A program made the translations under genes and the position numbers. The notes beneath the pieces were generated by a model. It did not search any database. It saw nothing but the letters and a program-made list of their open reading frames with translations, and was not told the origin of the DNA. From the NCBI GenBank assembly GCA_017590115.1, contig JAGGNK010006448.1, positions 10,464,099-10,528,098 on the forward strand: DNA of 64,000 bases. The letters run 5' to 3'. Below, piece by piece: positions 1 through 11,067 of this stretch (the stretch's first letter is position 1; every line of letters begins with the position of its first letter). Source of the DNA: Montifringilla adamsi (lineage: Eukaryota; Chordata; Aves; Passeriformes; Passeridae).

Positions 1-523
1 CATACTTGATAAGAAAATAATGTTCTAGTCATTAATTATTAGAATTATATGAAGATGATATCAGTTAGCCATATAATTAACCAATTAGGCATTAGAGCAT
101 ACTTTTCCTTTAACTGATTTCCTACATTTCTTTTACCAGTGTCATGGTCTAATTCCAGCTGTCTAAGTTCTGAGGTCTGATTTACATTTCACTGAATGAA
201 AAAAACCTTGATTCCTAATACAAGTATTATTTCTAAGACACTGCATATTTTTAAAAAATTATGAAAACCGAATACTTTCCAGCTCACAGAAATTCCTCAG
301 TAAGAAAACAGTTAAAGCTAATTTATAATTAGATCAGTGTCAGTTAACATGGCAAAACTTCATGGTTCTTTGAATCATTGGTCCCATTTCAGGCAAACAG
401 TTCAGAAATCTGGTCAGGAGCAAATCAAAAATACATATCATGCCTTCAAGCCAGGAAATATGCTTGCTGTATCATTTACTAAACTTCATTAAGTTACTTA
501 CGAGCATGGGTAGGAAGTTGTAG
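1..523. other. unique AT-rich non-coding sequence
   Basis: I see no recognisable gene, exon or mobile element here. The sequence is AT-rich with stops in every frame at short intervals and no CpG cluster. It runs directly into the A/C-only tract that begins at 524. Confidence 0.6.
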
Positions 524-613
524 CAAAAAAAAAAAAACAAAAACCCCCCCCAAAAAAAAAAAAAAAAAAAAAACACAAAACCCCAAAAAAACCCAGCAAA
601 ACCCACCCCAAAA
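524..613. repeat. A/C-only low-complexity tract with C runs
   Basis: About 90 bases contain almost only A and C; the exception is a single G at 596. Two long A runs flank an eight-C run at 544-551. Further C runs lie at 581-584, 592-594, 602-604 and 606-609. On the minus strand the last four are four G runs separated by loops of 7, 7 and 1 bases, which meets the usual G3+N1-7 quadruplex rule. It is a simple repeat, probably expanded by slippage, and is not coding. Confidence 0.85.
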
Positions 614-2206
614 TCTCCAAAAAACTAAAATAGAACAAAAGAAATTAGAAGACACTTTAGCCCCGCATATGCCCCACAGAGCTTAGCAGTTGGAGACCAG
701 CTCACACTGTGAGTGAATCTCATTTAAGCTTCCTTATCTTGTTTTGGAAATTAGAGAGTGAAAAAAATATACCTTGTTAATAGACATCAGACTACATTTC
801 ACCCCACCGAAATTTTTCTTTATCATATGCTAAATCTTATTATCCATATGGTTGTCATTTAGGCCGTAGCTAACCCATTTATCGTTTATTGTTCTTTAAT
901 TTCATCCATACATAACAGAATTTCAGAAAACTTAATTCTTGTCATCTATCACTACAAGTAACAAGCATAAAATTAACTAAAGAAAATCATAGCTTTGCAC
1001 AGATGGCCAAGTGCTGTCGGATAATGGTTCACATGTTGTCTTTCATCACCACCTCAATGTATATTGCCTCTTAAGTAAAATATAAATACATATGCATAAA
1101 TGCATAAATACTGAAATGCTCTCATCTGCCTGGCATGAAACCTGATTGTGCTATCCAGATCAGATTTTTTTTTTTTTTTTTTTTTTATTCACCGTATATC
1201 TACATTTCTACAAAGCATGTAAGTCAGGGATAAAACTAAGAATGACTCTATGGAATTACACATAGGACAGAGGCAAAATGTATTCAAAATTGGAAGCTTT
1301 CCTTTGAAAGAATTTGGATCTTAATGTTAAAAATGCCTTAAGTGTTTTATTGAATCAGAACTGCTACGGAGAAGTTCAGAGAGCAAAGTAATTACCTCCT
1401 TCTTCTAAATTTGATACTGTACCATTTGGCTCTACACAGCAATCGTGATGGCTTGCAGGAATTCTTGACAGATAGAGAACCCATCCAGTCAATTAAGTAA
1501 TTACCATCTCATCACTCTTTGTTTCACTTATAGCTCACTTTTGAAAATAAGTTTATATTTTCAGTCTCTTTAAATGCTTTTAGCAGTGCCCAAAAGATGT
1601 TCTTCAGCAATTGCCCATGGGATTAATCTGTGCTTTATGTATTATTTCCATGGTAACTTGAGATAACAGGAACAGGGGTTTATGCTATGTTACATCCATC
1701 TTAATTTAGTTAAGGACATGTTGTTTTTAGGGTTTTTTTCCCTAGGATCAGTTTTCATTTAACAAAATATTAAACAGCCTGTAAAATGAAGATTGGAAAG
1801 GTAAATGTCCTTTAATATATTACTGTACTGAATTCCTTTTTCACAGTACATTTGCTTTGATCTTAAAGTAAAATAAAAGGAATCTGGTTTTTTTTATTAT
1901 TCTTATTTCTAGCAAAAACTGATATCTCTTGTAAGTGTTCTGTGATGATTTGAAATTTGTCCTGAATATCTTGGAAACTTGCTCCTTGACCTTCTTTTCC
2001 TGTGCTATTCACAGTTAATAAAAGTACTAGTAATGGACAGAGGAGACTTTTTCTGAGTGAATCCAAACAGCTGATTGGATTGATAGATTTTCAGGAGACA
2101 TCTTCAGGAGCGTCTTTGTTTGCTTCTTTTGAAATTACAGTGTTAAACAGTTTTGTCTTTCTCATCTGGCTATATTTTGATTCCCAATTCTACATATGAT
2201 TACTTT
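614..2206. other. unique non-coding sequence with a T22 run
   Basis: No gene recognised. A run of 22 T lies at 1165-1186. On the minus strand at 1863-2066 there is a 67-codon open frame whose first half reads like a hydrophobic signal segment, but it opens with TTG. The same frame has a stop shortly upstream and no ATG, so I do not call it a gene. A poorly supported acceptor-like CAG near its middle does not rescue it, because no good GT donor follows. Confidence 0.6.
1165..1186. repeat. poly(T) run, 22 bases
   Basis: This is an uninterrupted run of T. It could be the tail of a retroposed element on the minus strand, but no recognisable element lies next to it, so it is called only as a homopolymer. 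Confidence 0.9.
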
Positions 2207-2226
2207 TATATATATATTTGTGTGTG

Positions 2227-2257
<31 letters not shown>

Positions 2258-2276
2258 ACGTGTGTGTGTGTGTGTA
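2207..2276. repeat. (TA)n-(TG)n microsatellite
   Basis: About 11 bases of alternating TA pass into about 57 bases of TG repeat, with CG and AC interruptions near 2233 and 2258. Alternating purine-pyrimidine DNA of this kind can adopt Z-form and is usually length-polymorphic. It makes a good marker and has no coding content. Confidence 0.95.
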
Positions 2277-2397
2277 TCTAAATGAGACTCCCTATTTAAC
2301 TACTGTTGTTACATAGTATTTTTGCACAGGTAATGTAGAGTCATTCTCCAGAGTCAGACTTTTTATTTTTTGCTTCATATTTATATCCTTTGGTCAA

Positions 2398-2441
2398 ACA
2401 TGTATTCACTTCTAAGTACTACATGTATCTACTTCTAAGTA
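2398..2441. repeat. two-copy direct repeat, period 23
   Basis: A 21-base unit occurs at 2398-2418 and 2421-2441, differing only by a TC/CT swap at unit positions 9-10. The second copy contains the hairpin-like CTACTT-CT-AAGTAG. It looks like a small local duplication. Confidence 0.85.
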
Positions 2442-3865
2442 GAGTCCACATGAAGTATTGAGATAATTAAGAAGCTGTAATAAATGAAGCTACAAGAAAT
2501 TAAACCAGTAAGTACTACTGTTGGAGCTAGTGACATGCTAGCAAGAGACATTCATTAAAAAAAGATCAGGTTTAATTTCGCTGTTTGCACGTGATGCCCC
2601 ATAAACATTAAGAAATACTATGTCAGACACCATACAACTTCATCATGAAGCTGTCAGGTGAAAAAGCACGCTTTGCAGATCCAGAAGTGTACTGGATGGA
2701 AGGCATTTTTACAAAATATCAATAGATTATATACTTCAGGGAACAGTTGTGCTGTGTAGAGACAGAATTACATTATAGTCGTCTCCATTAAGTTGTCAGC
2801 ATTCACCGATTGATTCCATGAAGTCATTTCCTGTTTGCAACAGGGGGAATAGCAATCAGCTGTATGATGGAAACAACTGCATTTAGTTATACATAAAGTT
2901 AACTTATCAGCAGTTTAATGCCAATCGCTATATCTCAACTTCAGAATATTTGCATATTTACTTCACAGTGGGGCCAGTTTTCACTGGAAAGCCTTGTCGG
3001 GTATAAAATAAAATAACACTTCATTTTGAAATTCTAAGTGATTTAGAATTTAGGCTGGAATTTTTCAAGAAGGGTAACTGAGTTAAAATTAAAGCATTTT
3101 AACAAAGCATTTCAAACCCGAACATTTCTATTTCACTTCTCTTATTGTTCTAATATCTGTAGGGGGAATACACTTGAAAGTCCTAATTTGTTAATTCTTT
3201 TTTTTCCATCTTTGAAATGTTTCTTTATGTTTCTTACTCACTACTGTTGTAGAATGCACTGATTTTGGCACATAGTTTCAAGCCTGGGAAAAACAAATGT
3301 GGTTTTGGTTGAATCAGGGAAACACGAAGATAGCATTTTGTAGGAAGTGTTTTCTGTAGCAAGTGATACCTTCATCCATAAAGATACTCCTGGATTTCCT
3401 CATATCCTTTCTCTTACTACTTACATCCTCTTCTCAGTTCTTGGCTTCACTGTTTCCTCAACTTGGTGCCTAAAAGGGGGCAATGGAAAGGCTTGATTAT
3501 ATTTTTTCTCATTATATGCCCTTTATTGTGTGTTTCCTTCTCATGCTGTATTTGGGGTTAAATAAGGGACAGAAGAACATAGCTGACATACAGGCTCACT
3601 TTCCTATGGAAAAATGATCTCTCATGAGTAGTTTTCAAAGAAGGCAAAGTCAGGAGCTGAACTTCAATGATCCTTAAGGGTCCCTTGCCTCTCAGGATAT
3701 TCCAGGGCATTGAAAGCAGGGTTATTACCTGTCCATGACTGTGGTTTTGGAAAAGTAGAGGAAAGAAGCAAGCAAGATAATTATCAGTGGAGGCACCACA
3801 TTCACATATTGCATATCTCACAGGACCCACAAGGTTTCATGATAAAGCAAAAATACTAGTACTAA

Positions 3866-3895
3866 ACAGAATATCAGAGAACAGAATATCAGAGA
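3866..3895. repeat. perfect tandem duplication of 15 bases
   Basis: The unit ACAGAATATCAGAGA occurs twice head to tail with no mismatch. The perfect identity suggests a young slippage or end-joining event. Confidence 0.9.
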
Positions 3896-4380
3896 TTTTT
3901 ATTTTCTGTTTGAGTCATTGTGAATAGGTCTACTACCTATCCAGAAAAATATCTTCATTGAGTAAAACGAAACTTCAACATGAGACTGAAATTAACAGAA
4001 ACCTAATATTTTGTTGCTTTACTTAAAATATTTGATTTAGCTATTTCTTGGAAATTCATGTTTCCTTGTTCATGTGCAGGCAGACTGAGAATCTACATTA
4101 AATTTCTTCAGTTTTGTGAAATGCAATTTTTGTTTGTCCTGAGTTTTTTATAAAATCATAATTAGGTGGTAATTATTAACTTTTAACCAAGGTGGCATTA
4201 AAACAACATGTGGGATTACATTTTCTTTGAAGCGCATGCAAACTAACTACAGATGTCTTCCAAAGATTACAGGCTTGAAATAATTTGATTTAACATAATC
4301 TGTGCCTTTCAAAATGACTGCCTCACTCTTTTATTTGAAAAAGCCACTATGTCAGAGAAGACATTTGATATCTTTTATCG

Positions 4381-4445
4381 TAGAATCATAGGAGCATTTA
4401 AGTTGGAATAAATCCTTAAGATCATTAAGTCCAAAAATCCAGCAT
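4381..4445 (-). mobile_element. CR1 LINE, 3' tail fragment
   Basis: The plus strand begins TAGAATCATAGGAGCATTTA, followed by a stretch reading 'aagttggaataaatcc', 'ttaagatcattaagtcca'. This is the reverse complement of the usual CR1 3' end, where a 'ttggactcaatgatctt..aggtc' stretch precedes the ATTCTATGATTCT terminus. Divergence is high, so this is an old copy. Only the extreme 3' end is present, as expected from 5' truncation of CR1 retrotransposons. CR1 elements carry no poly(A) tail. Confidence 0.75.
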
Positions 4446-5769
4446 TAAGGGATGTGCGACTGCAAGTGGCAGACCTGGATCCTCTTATCTGCATATTCTA
4501 TGATAATTTAATTTCATATTTCCCAGGTCTGGAGTAAATTCTTCTTGAAGCTGAGTCTTCTATTATCAGAAATGTAAGTTATATGGGGCCATGAAGTGGT
4601 GTCTCTGGAAACCTGACTTGGTAGCACTGTATGCAGATAGCAAGATTGCCTTTCAGTTCCTGAACCCTCAGAGCAAAGAGCAATGGATGTCTGCAGTACA
4701 GATCATAACAGAGCATGGCGTTTCTCCATGGGACCCTTTCACTCTCATAGCTATTCCTTTTTTGTGCAAGGATTGTGTGAAATATCATGTGCTTGCGCAT
4801 TTAATGATTATTGTACCATGTGAAGAGACAAAACCAGCTTGCTACTGCCTGCTGGAGAGCATAACCCAGAGGAGACCTCCAAAGTCACCCCCACCTACCC
4901 ACAGCGACCACAAACTTCAGCTGGAAGTTGAAGATGAAGAATTCCTGAGGAACTCTGCATTGTGCCATGCCCATATAGATCAAATCACCTGAGAATTTAG
5001 GAGTCAAGAATTTAAGCATTTACTAAATGTACAAAAAATATTTTCAGAACTCTGTAATTTTGATCTATGTTAGCAGTGACAGAAATTCCTCACTGGCACA
5101 GAGACTATGCAGATTCCTCTCCATATCCTTGCACTAGGCTGGAAGTGGGATCTGTGTTTCCAGTATCAACTTTTCTTCGAGCTTCTAAAATTATTTCTGC
5201 CCTCTATATTTTGTCTTCTATATCATCTTTTGGGGCCATTCTTACCTGCAGTGCCAACTCTCGTTAAGAGATATTTACTATCATTTGCAAAAGTAAAACT
5301 GTGCCATTAATCCTCTCTAATAATGTGACCTCATTTGTGTATTGAGAGGGTGCTGCTGCTGCTGCCAGTACCAGTGCTTTCCTCCTGAAGGTGACAAAAT
5401 GCCTTGAAGATGCTAATGAAGTACTAGTCCCATCACCCCTGCATGATAATAAGACAACTTAATTCTGCAGTATTGATGGAAGAAGTTCAGGTGCAGAGGG
5501 GCCTGGTGATTGTTTCCAAAGGGCATAATATTTTGAGATGTAATAACTTATAGGGCAAGATTTGAACAAAGGCTTCTTTGTAGCACTGTTTATTCCTATC
5601 ATAAAAAGATAGTACTGTGGCACATTCTAGATGTGAGAATGTTTGTTTCCTGCTTTTCCAATCATCTCCTGCAAATTCAAATGTATATCAACATGCTTTG
5701 AATTGCCAAAAAATTTAAACCTATTTACATAATTCTTCTTCAGTCTAACTTAAATGAAATTACATAAAT
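4446..5769. other. unique sequence with a 133-codon open frame
   Basis: Between two CR1 fragments lies an ATG-initiated open frame at 4591-4992 on the plus strand. It has a purine at -3 of its ATG and encodes 133 residues. I see no known domain, signal peptide or transmembrane segment, only a proline-rich patch followed by an acidic patch near residues 93-118. I do not call it a gene: no splice structure, promoter or polyadenylation context supports it, and an antisense frame is open over part of it. A (GCT)4 run lies near 5350. Confidence 0.55.
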
Positions 5770-5915
5770 CTTGGTGGCATCTCCATCTGTGGAGATTTTC
5801 AAAATCTAGATAATGACTGGATAAAGCCCAGAGTCCATAACGGTACCTGACCTCATCGACGATCTTACTTTGAGTAGGAAATTGGACTAGAGACCTCCTG
5901 AATTTCCCTATGTAC
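5770..5915 (+). mobile_element. CR1 LINE, old 3' tail fragment
   Basis: The order of motifs matches the CR1 3' region: 'ggtggcatctccatctgtgg', then 'agattttcaaaatctag', 'actggataaagcccagag', 'cttactttgagtagg' and 'attggactagagacctcctg'. These correspond to the usual CR1 stretch from the 'gtctccatccttggagat' block to the 'ggactagatgacctcc' block. The many substitutions and the lost terminal octamers indicate an old copy of a CR1-B/Y-like subfamily; the subfamily call is only an impression. Confidence 0.75.
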
Positions 5916-7630
5916 CAACGTTTTTGTGCTGCTTGCTACTAGAAGTTGCATGCACATGACAATTACATACATGTATTATTAGCATAATACTGTGTGTAGG
6001 AAATGAATATTTAAAATAGAGATAATGGAGAATGCTTTATATTTATTGTTGTATAACCATAATAGTGGAACTTCTTTGTCTTGTTGTAGAACCTCTCCTG
6101 CATTAAATAAGCATATTATTTAATTATAATTAAAATGTTTCCTAATGAAAACAGAAAATTGTTATGAAAGCTGAAACTAGAGGATGGCTCAGAAACTATT
6201 CTGGGTACCTGTAGTGCATACTTTCAAGTTGATTTTAAAAAGATTAGGAAATTAAAATCAAATTATAATTTATGGATTGCTTCCATAATAATTGTAAAAT
6301 ATGTTTTTTCTCTGAAGTCTCAAGAAGTTATGCATAACATTTTTGTAATGAGTGTAGATGAGTTTACATTGGGTATAAATTTATCATTAACTTGCATCAT
6401 CCAAACCCTAGAAGCCTAGAGACTGCAGCCTAAATACCACATCCTTTCTGCAGATTAATGCATTAATTGGCACACAGTGTACATAAGCTTATTTATTTAA
6501 TGAAGTCTGTGATGGTCTCTGTGGGTGAATGCACACATTAAAATATTGCACAACACGCCTAATACTTTTCCTTCCCTTGATTCTTAGAACTTTTTTGTGT
6601 TAATTCATGATTATTTTCTGAACTCTTCAAGCTTAAGGCAGAGCTAATCCATAATAAGGAAATCCAGGGAACCTCTGGAGTCAAGGCTGTGCTCTCTGTT
6701 TCTCAGCCTGACTTGCACTGTGTCAATAGGGAACTGAGAAGAAGCTCTCGTGACACTCTGTGAAGTTTCAGCAGATGAGGATGCTGCCCTTTGTATTTAA
6801 AAGATGGTTTCACCTCCTGCCTGTACAGGAAAGCTAGCTTAAAAGTTGGCTGTCTGAGGGTGAATAACTAGATCCAGGCTCTTTTTCAAGGTCTTTTCAC
6901 AGACAGGAAGACAAAGAAAAAGACCTAGTGCCCTCATTTGAATGTGCAGTTCACAGTGCAAAACTGCAGCCTGTCAATCTAGTAAGAAAATTCTGCCAAA
7001 ATTGCTACAGAAATGAGTACAAAGAGACTGCCAGTACAATAGCTTACTCCAGAAAGTAAAATAAAGGAGAATTTAAAGGAACAAAAATGTTGCACCAGGA
7101 CATGCATGCGTTGCCAGTTGCTGTAGCGTGTTACTTGTTACTTTATCCAGAGTTTGAACTCATTTAGGGGAGAATACTTGTATGTAATAGCAGCATCTAT
7201 TTGTTCTTCAGTGAAGGACTGTAAAGCATCTGGGAAGCTACCAGGGAAAAAAATAGGCTGACTCTGATAAATCTCAACTTTATCATCAATCCTCAGTTGT
7301 CCAAGTAAAAGCAGAGAGCAGTATCTGATTTTGTTTATCCAAAGAGAGTATATTTAGAAGAGCTAAAAGAGAAAAATAGAATGCAATACGGTTGCCTCCT
7401 TTGATTTCACTTACATGAAATATTTATAACTTGCATTCACTTTGTGATTTCCACTCATGTTGAAAGCGTACAGCTGAATACTGATGTGAAAAACATAGAT
7501 GTTAGTATTTGTCATCTTGTGAATGGACCGCAGTAACTATCTGAAATCTGACCTCATGTCTGTTGTCTGGTTACTTAAGTGGAACTGTTGTGGGACAACC
7601 CTGCATACAGAAAAATAATTGAAATACTCT
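5916..7630. other. unique AT-rich non-coding sequence
   Basis: No gene, exon or mobile element recognised. The sequence has frequent stops in all frames and few CpGs. The stretch 5990-6380 is especially rich in A and T. Confidence 0.65.
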
Positions 7631-7681
7631 AATTTTTAGCATGTCTTATATATTTTTAGCATGTCTTATATATTTAGCATG
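7631..7681. repeat. tandem repeat, period 20, about 2.5 copies
   Basis: The unit TATTTTTAGCATGTCTTATA occupies 7651-7670. A copy differing at the first base precedes it at 7631-7650, and a shortened partial copy follows at 7671-7681. Confidence 0.88.
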
Positions 7682-10484
7682 TATATTTGATATTTCAGTA
7701 ATACTGACAGGACTGTAAATACAGTGTATAAGCACAGTCCAGATCATGGCCATACAGTTGTGGCCAGCTGGAAGTTTCTTTTTCCTAAAGGGAGAGGTTT
7801 GGATGCTGTAGCTCCCCCAGTCAGAGCGTGCCATGCTCAGGCACTGAGCAGCTGACTGCCCAGCTTGGTTACCCTATCCTGTTCATTAGATATTCTGTGA
7901 GTGCATCAGGACAATATGGATATTAGTCTGCAAAGTACACGTGCCTGTTTAACACTTAACAGACTTTCAGGGTCAGGTCCAATTAACTTAAAACCCTGGT
8001 GGCAGCTAGCAAGAAACCTGTGTTGGGGCATTGACCTTGAAGAGGTTGACTTCACAGCAAGATTTAACGATTTTTTTTTCCTCAATAAAGAGCAAGATAA
8101 CAGGAGGTGAATACAATTAATGACAAATTAATCTTCAGCACAGATTCTCTTTAATGTTTCTTCTGGCACAGCTGCACCAGCCCAAACAAAGTTTTCTCCT
8201 ACCACCTCTACTTTTCCTCATTTTCCTTGCGCAGCTCTGGCAACTGTGTCCTTCTGCCTTCCCCAGTTTCTCTCTTTTGCCTTCCCCTGCCCATGGAGAG
8301 GAGGCACAGTGACTTTCATTGAAAGCCCTCTGGATTTGGAATATGCAGCCTGAGCAGCCTCCTAACTCCTGGTTGTTTGGTAGCTCTTCAGGGAGCAGAC
8401 CAAGAAAGAGCTACAGGCAACAGAAACCACTGGTCTCCACACTCCCTTCAGGCAAGGTATTTGGTCTCCATCTCAGTCCCGGGGATTAGAAGGTTTTGTT
8501 GGGATAGGGATGACTTGAAAAAGTCCCTTCATGGGTCTCATGTGAAGGTTGTCCAACCACACATAAGGATCCTGTGGTGGTGCATGAATCTCTCTTACTT
8601 TTTTTTCTGTAGCAGCCGGCACTTACAGTACAGATCAATAAATTTCAATTAGCTACAGGGGCTTAAAATAACCAGGCTTAAAATCTGTAGAGAAGCTTTT
8701 AGCACTTCCCTTTGTCATTTTTTATCTTTAAAAAAAAGCTTTTTTATCTTAAAAAGTGAAAGTGAGTTATAAAGTATTAGTAGAATTCAGTTAGATGAAA
8801 AATTTTTTCATTTGGTTTCTTTCGGTCTTTTTTACTAGTACGATTTTGGTTTAACAGGACACCACTGTGTTCCTGTAGAAAACCAGCATGCAACAAGCAA
8901 ACTGTTCTTTGCAACCAGCTGGGCTTGGTGGGTGTATTTCTGTTTTCTAATGGGATTAAGCTGGAGATCAGACTACTCACGGGCTGAGGTGAGGTTTTAT
9001 ACACAATACTGTTGGACTTTCTGCTATATCAAATAAAGCTGATATGAAAGGTTTAGCAATGACATTGCATATGTGTATCTCTGAGAAGAGATTATTAGAG
9101 GAATAGGAGAAATAACCAAAATCCAGCATTTACTTAGATGGTGGGTTACATAAATCTTTTCTTTCATGGCTACTGGCATCTTGCATTTATATCCTGGTCA
9201 TACCTCTGACTTTATGGAAATTCTTATGAAAAACTTTAGAATTTATCTTTTGACAATTGATACATGCATTAATTTTGTTCTGTTTTTTAGACCACCAACT
9301 TTATAGCTGGGCATCCTGCTCTTCATGAGGTTTCCATAGTCTCATGGATCTAGAGACTTTCAAAGGAAATAGGTTTCAGCACAGTGGAGAACTGGTGCTG
9401 TGGGGAGTTGGTTTTTTTCTTTTTTTCTAGAATGGGAAATTTTCCTTCTCGGGATTTATCTTCAGTAGGATCTTTCTCATTGCTGGATATCCCCCTTGAG
9501 TTAGAAAGGCAGAAGCTTAAACAACCTATAGTAACACTGTACTACTTAATGTTTGTTTCTATTCTTTCCACTTGAATGTATTTCAAAGTTCATGTAAGTT
9601 TACCATATGTCTGAGTTAACTTTGGCAGATAGAATAGTGGATCAGATCCTAATCCTTCTGAGTTCTCATCATGATCCTGTAAATTTAAAATGGTCCTTTA
9701 TTCTTAACAGGTTTTTTTTTAAAACATAGAGCATAGGCAATAATTTGTTGACATGGGTGGAGTACATTATATTGAGGAAATATCCATATTAGCTGGCAAA
9801 ACTGACATCAGCAAGTCACTATCCATTCTAATCTCAGGTGGTGGGGGGAATAAGAGTGACATGGTGTCCTTTCCCATCCTTACCCAAAATCTATTCCTCA
9901 CATATTTTCAAAGGCTGTGTCTTTTGATATTTACTGTTGTTGCACAGTTTCCAAAACACTGGTCTCAGTACACTGCTTTCCATTTTTAATAACCCACAGC
10001 TAACTGAATCATCAATCATCAATCAATAATGTTCCCTTATCTTTGTTAAAAACATGCACATGGTTGTGTTATTTGTAGTATGGCAAATATGCTGTTACTG
10101 AGACCCTTTGATTTGTCATGCTGGGTGAAGCACCAGTTGTTTAGAAAACAGTCTCTGCCTCCTATTGCAGAAAAGCCAGTTACACAAAGAACTGCCTGCA
10201 ATGTGTGGATAGAGGGTCAGTGATCAAGCCAAACTATACTTGAAATTTATGTCTCAGAAACTTTACTATTAATAATTTTTACTGTCAGGTTTTAATATCA
10301 AAGAAGAAAGTACAGCACAGTGTTTTAACACACTCCAGAACACTTTATTAAATAGCATGGCAGTATGATGTTGTAAATTGAGGTCAGGAGGAAGGGTAGC
10401 AGTACTTTACAGGCTTAGGAACACAGCATTTTGGTATACTGCTGGGATAAGAGTCTCTTTTCCAAGAGTGTTTGCAGCTGGTAA
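7682..10484. other. unique non-coding sequence
   Basis: No gene recognised. Open frames of 60-91 codons occur on both strands, for example 8377-8652 plus and 8777-9004 minus. None carries a recognisable domain. The stretch 8160-8350 is pyrimidine-rich and a little richer in G+C than its surroundings but has no CpG island. A small ATCAATC repeat lies at 10007-10030. Confidence 0.6.
10007..10030. repeat. short (AATCATC)n repeat
   Basis: Three and a half imperfect copies of a seven-base ATCAATC-type unit occur just upstream of the LTR region. It has no evident function. Confidence 0.7.
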
Positions 10485-10612
10485 TGTGTTGTGGCTTAAC
10501 CCCAGCCTGCAACTAAGCCCTAAGAGCCACTCGCTCGCTCCCCCACCAGTGGGATGGGGGAGACAATCAGAGGGGTCAAAGTGAGAAAACTCATGGCGTG
10601 AGATAAAGACAG

Positions 10613-10618
10613 TTTAAT
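10613..10618 (-). terminator. LTR polyadenylation signal (ATTAAA)
   Basis: On the minus strand this reads ATTAAA, a common variant polyadenylation hexamer. It lies about 180 bases downstream of the LTR TATA box, as expected for the R region of an LTR. Whether it is used cannot be told from sequence. Confidence 0.6.
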
Positions 10619-10796
10619 AGGTAAAGCCAAAGCTGTGCACAAGCAAAGAAAAACAACGAATTCTTTCACCACTTCGCCTGGACAGGCAGGTGATTGGCCA
10701 TGTCTAGGAAAGCAGAGTTCCATTGCAGCTCATGCTGAACTGGGAAGACAAACACCATCACTCCAAACATCCCCCATTCCTTCTTCTTCCCCCAGC

Positions 10797-10802
10797 TTTA
10801 TA
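10797..10802 (-). promoter_or_regulatory. LTR TATA box
   Basis: On the minus strand this reads TATAAA within CATATAAAG and is preceded by a CRE-like TGACATCAT element (plus strand near 10811-10820). It is the core promoter of the LTR and would drive transcription towards lower coordinates. Present activity is unknown. Confidence 0.65.
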
Positions 10803-11067
10803 TGCTGAACATGATGTCATATGGTGTGGGATATCCCTTTGGTCATTTGGGGTCAGCTGTCCCAGCTGTGTCACCTCCCATGTCCTTATGCACCCTCAGC
10901 CTCCTCATGGGTGGGGTGAGGAGAGGAAAAGCCTTGACTTTGTGCAAACGTTGCTCAGCAATAACTAAAGCATCCCCTCGTTACCAGCACAAATCAAAAA
11001 CACAGCCCCATACAAGCGACTGTGCAGAAAATGCACCCTGTCCCAGTCAAAACCAGTTCACACTGCA

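Larger units (their letters stand above)
2277..4380. other. unique non-coding sequence
   Basis: No gene recognised. Two short tandem duplications lie here: period 23 at 2398-2441 and period 15 at 3866-3895. A 90-codon minus-strand open frame at 3558-3830 resembles no family I know. The rest is AT-rich single-copy-looking sequence. Confidence 0.6.
10485..11067 (-). mobile_element. solo LTR of an avian endogenous retrovirus
   Basis: I recognise this as a common LTR of neoavian and songbird genomes from its plus-strand left end ('gtggcttaaccccagcctgc'), its 'cgctcgctcccccaccagtg' block and its right end ('ccagttcacactgca'). Orientation is minus: read that way it begins TGCAGTGTGAACTGG, has a TATAAA box (10797-10802), then an ATTAAA signal (10613-10618), and ends near CACAACACA. 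That is the U3-R-U5 order. There is no internal gag, pol or env on either side, so it looks like a recombined solo LTR. I could not find a matching target-site duplication: the flanks GGTAA and ATCAA differ, so the exact ends may be off by a few bases. I cannot assign the family by eye; an ERVL or ERVK group is possible. Confidence 0.82.

Noticed and set aside
1863..2066. 67-codon minus frame starting like a secretory signal peptide
   Set aside because: It opens with TTG, has no ATG in frame and an upstream stop, and lacks a convincing donor site.
5341..5362. (GCT)4 run as a coding or expansion-prone triplet repeat
   Set aside because: Only four to five units, with no supported reading frame around it.
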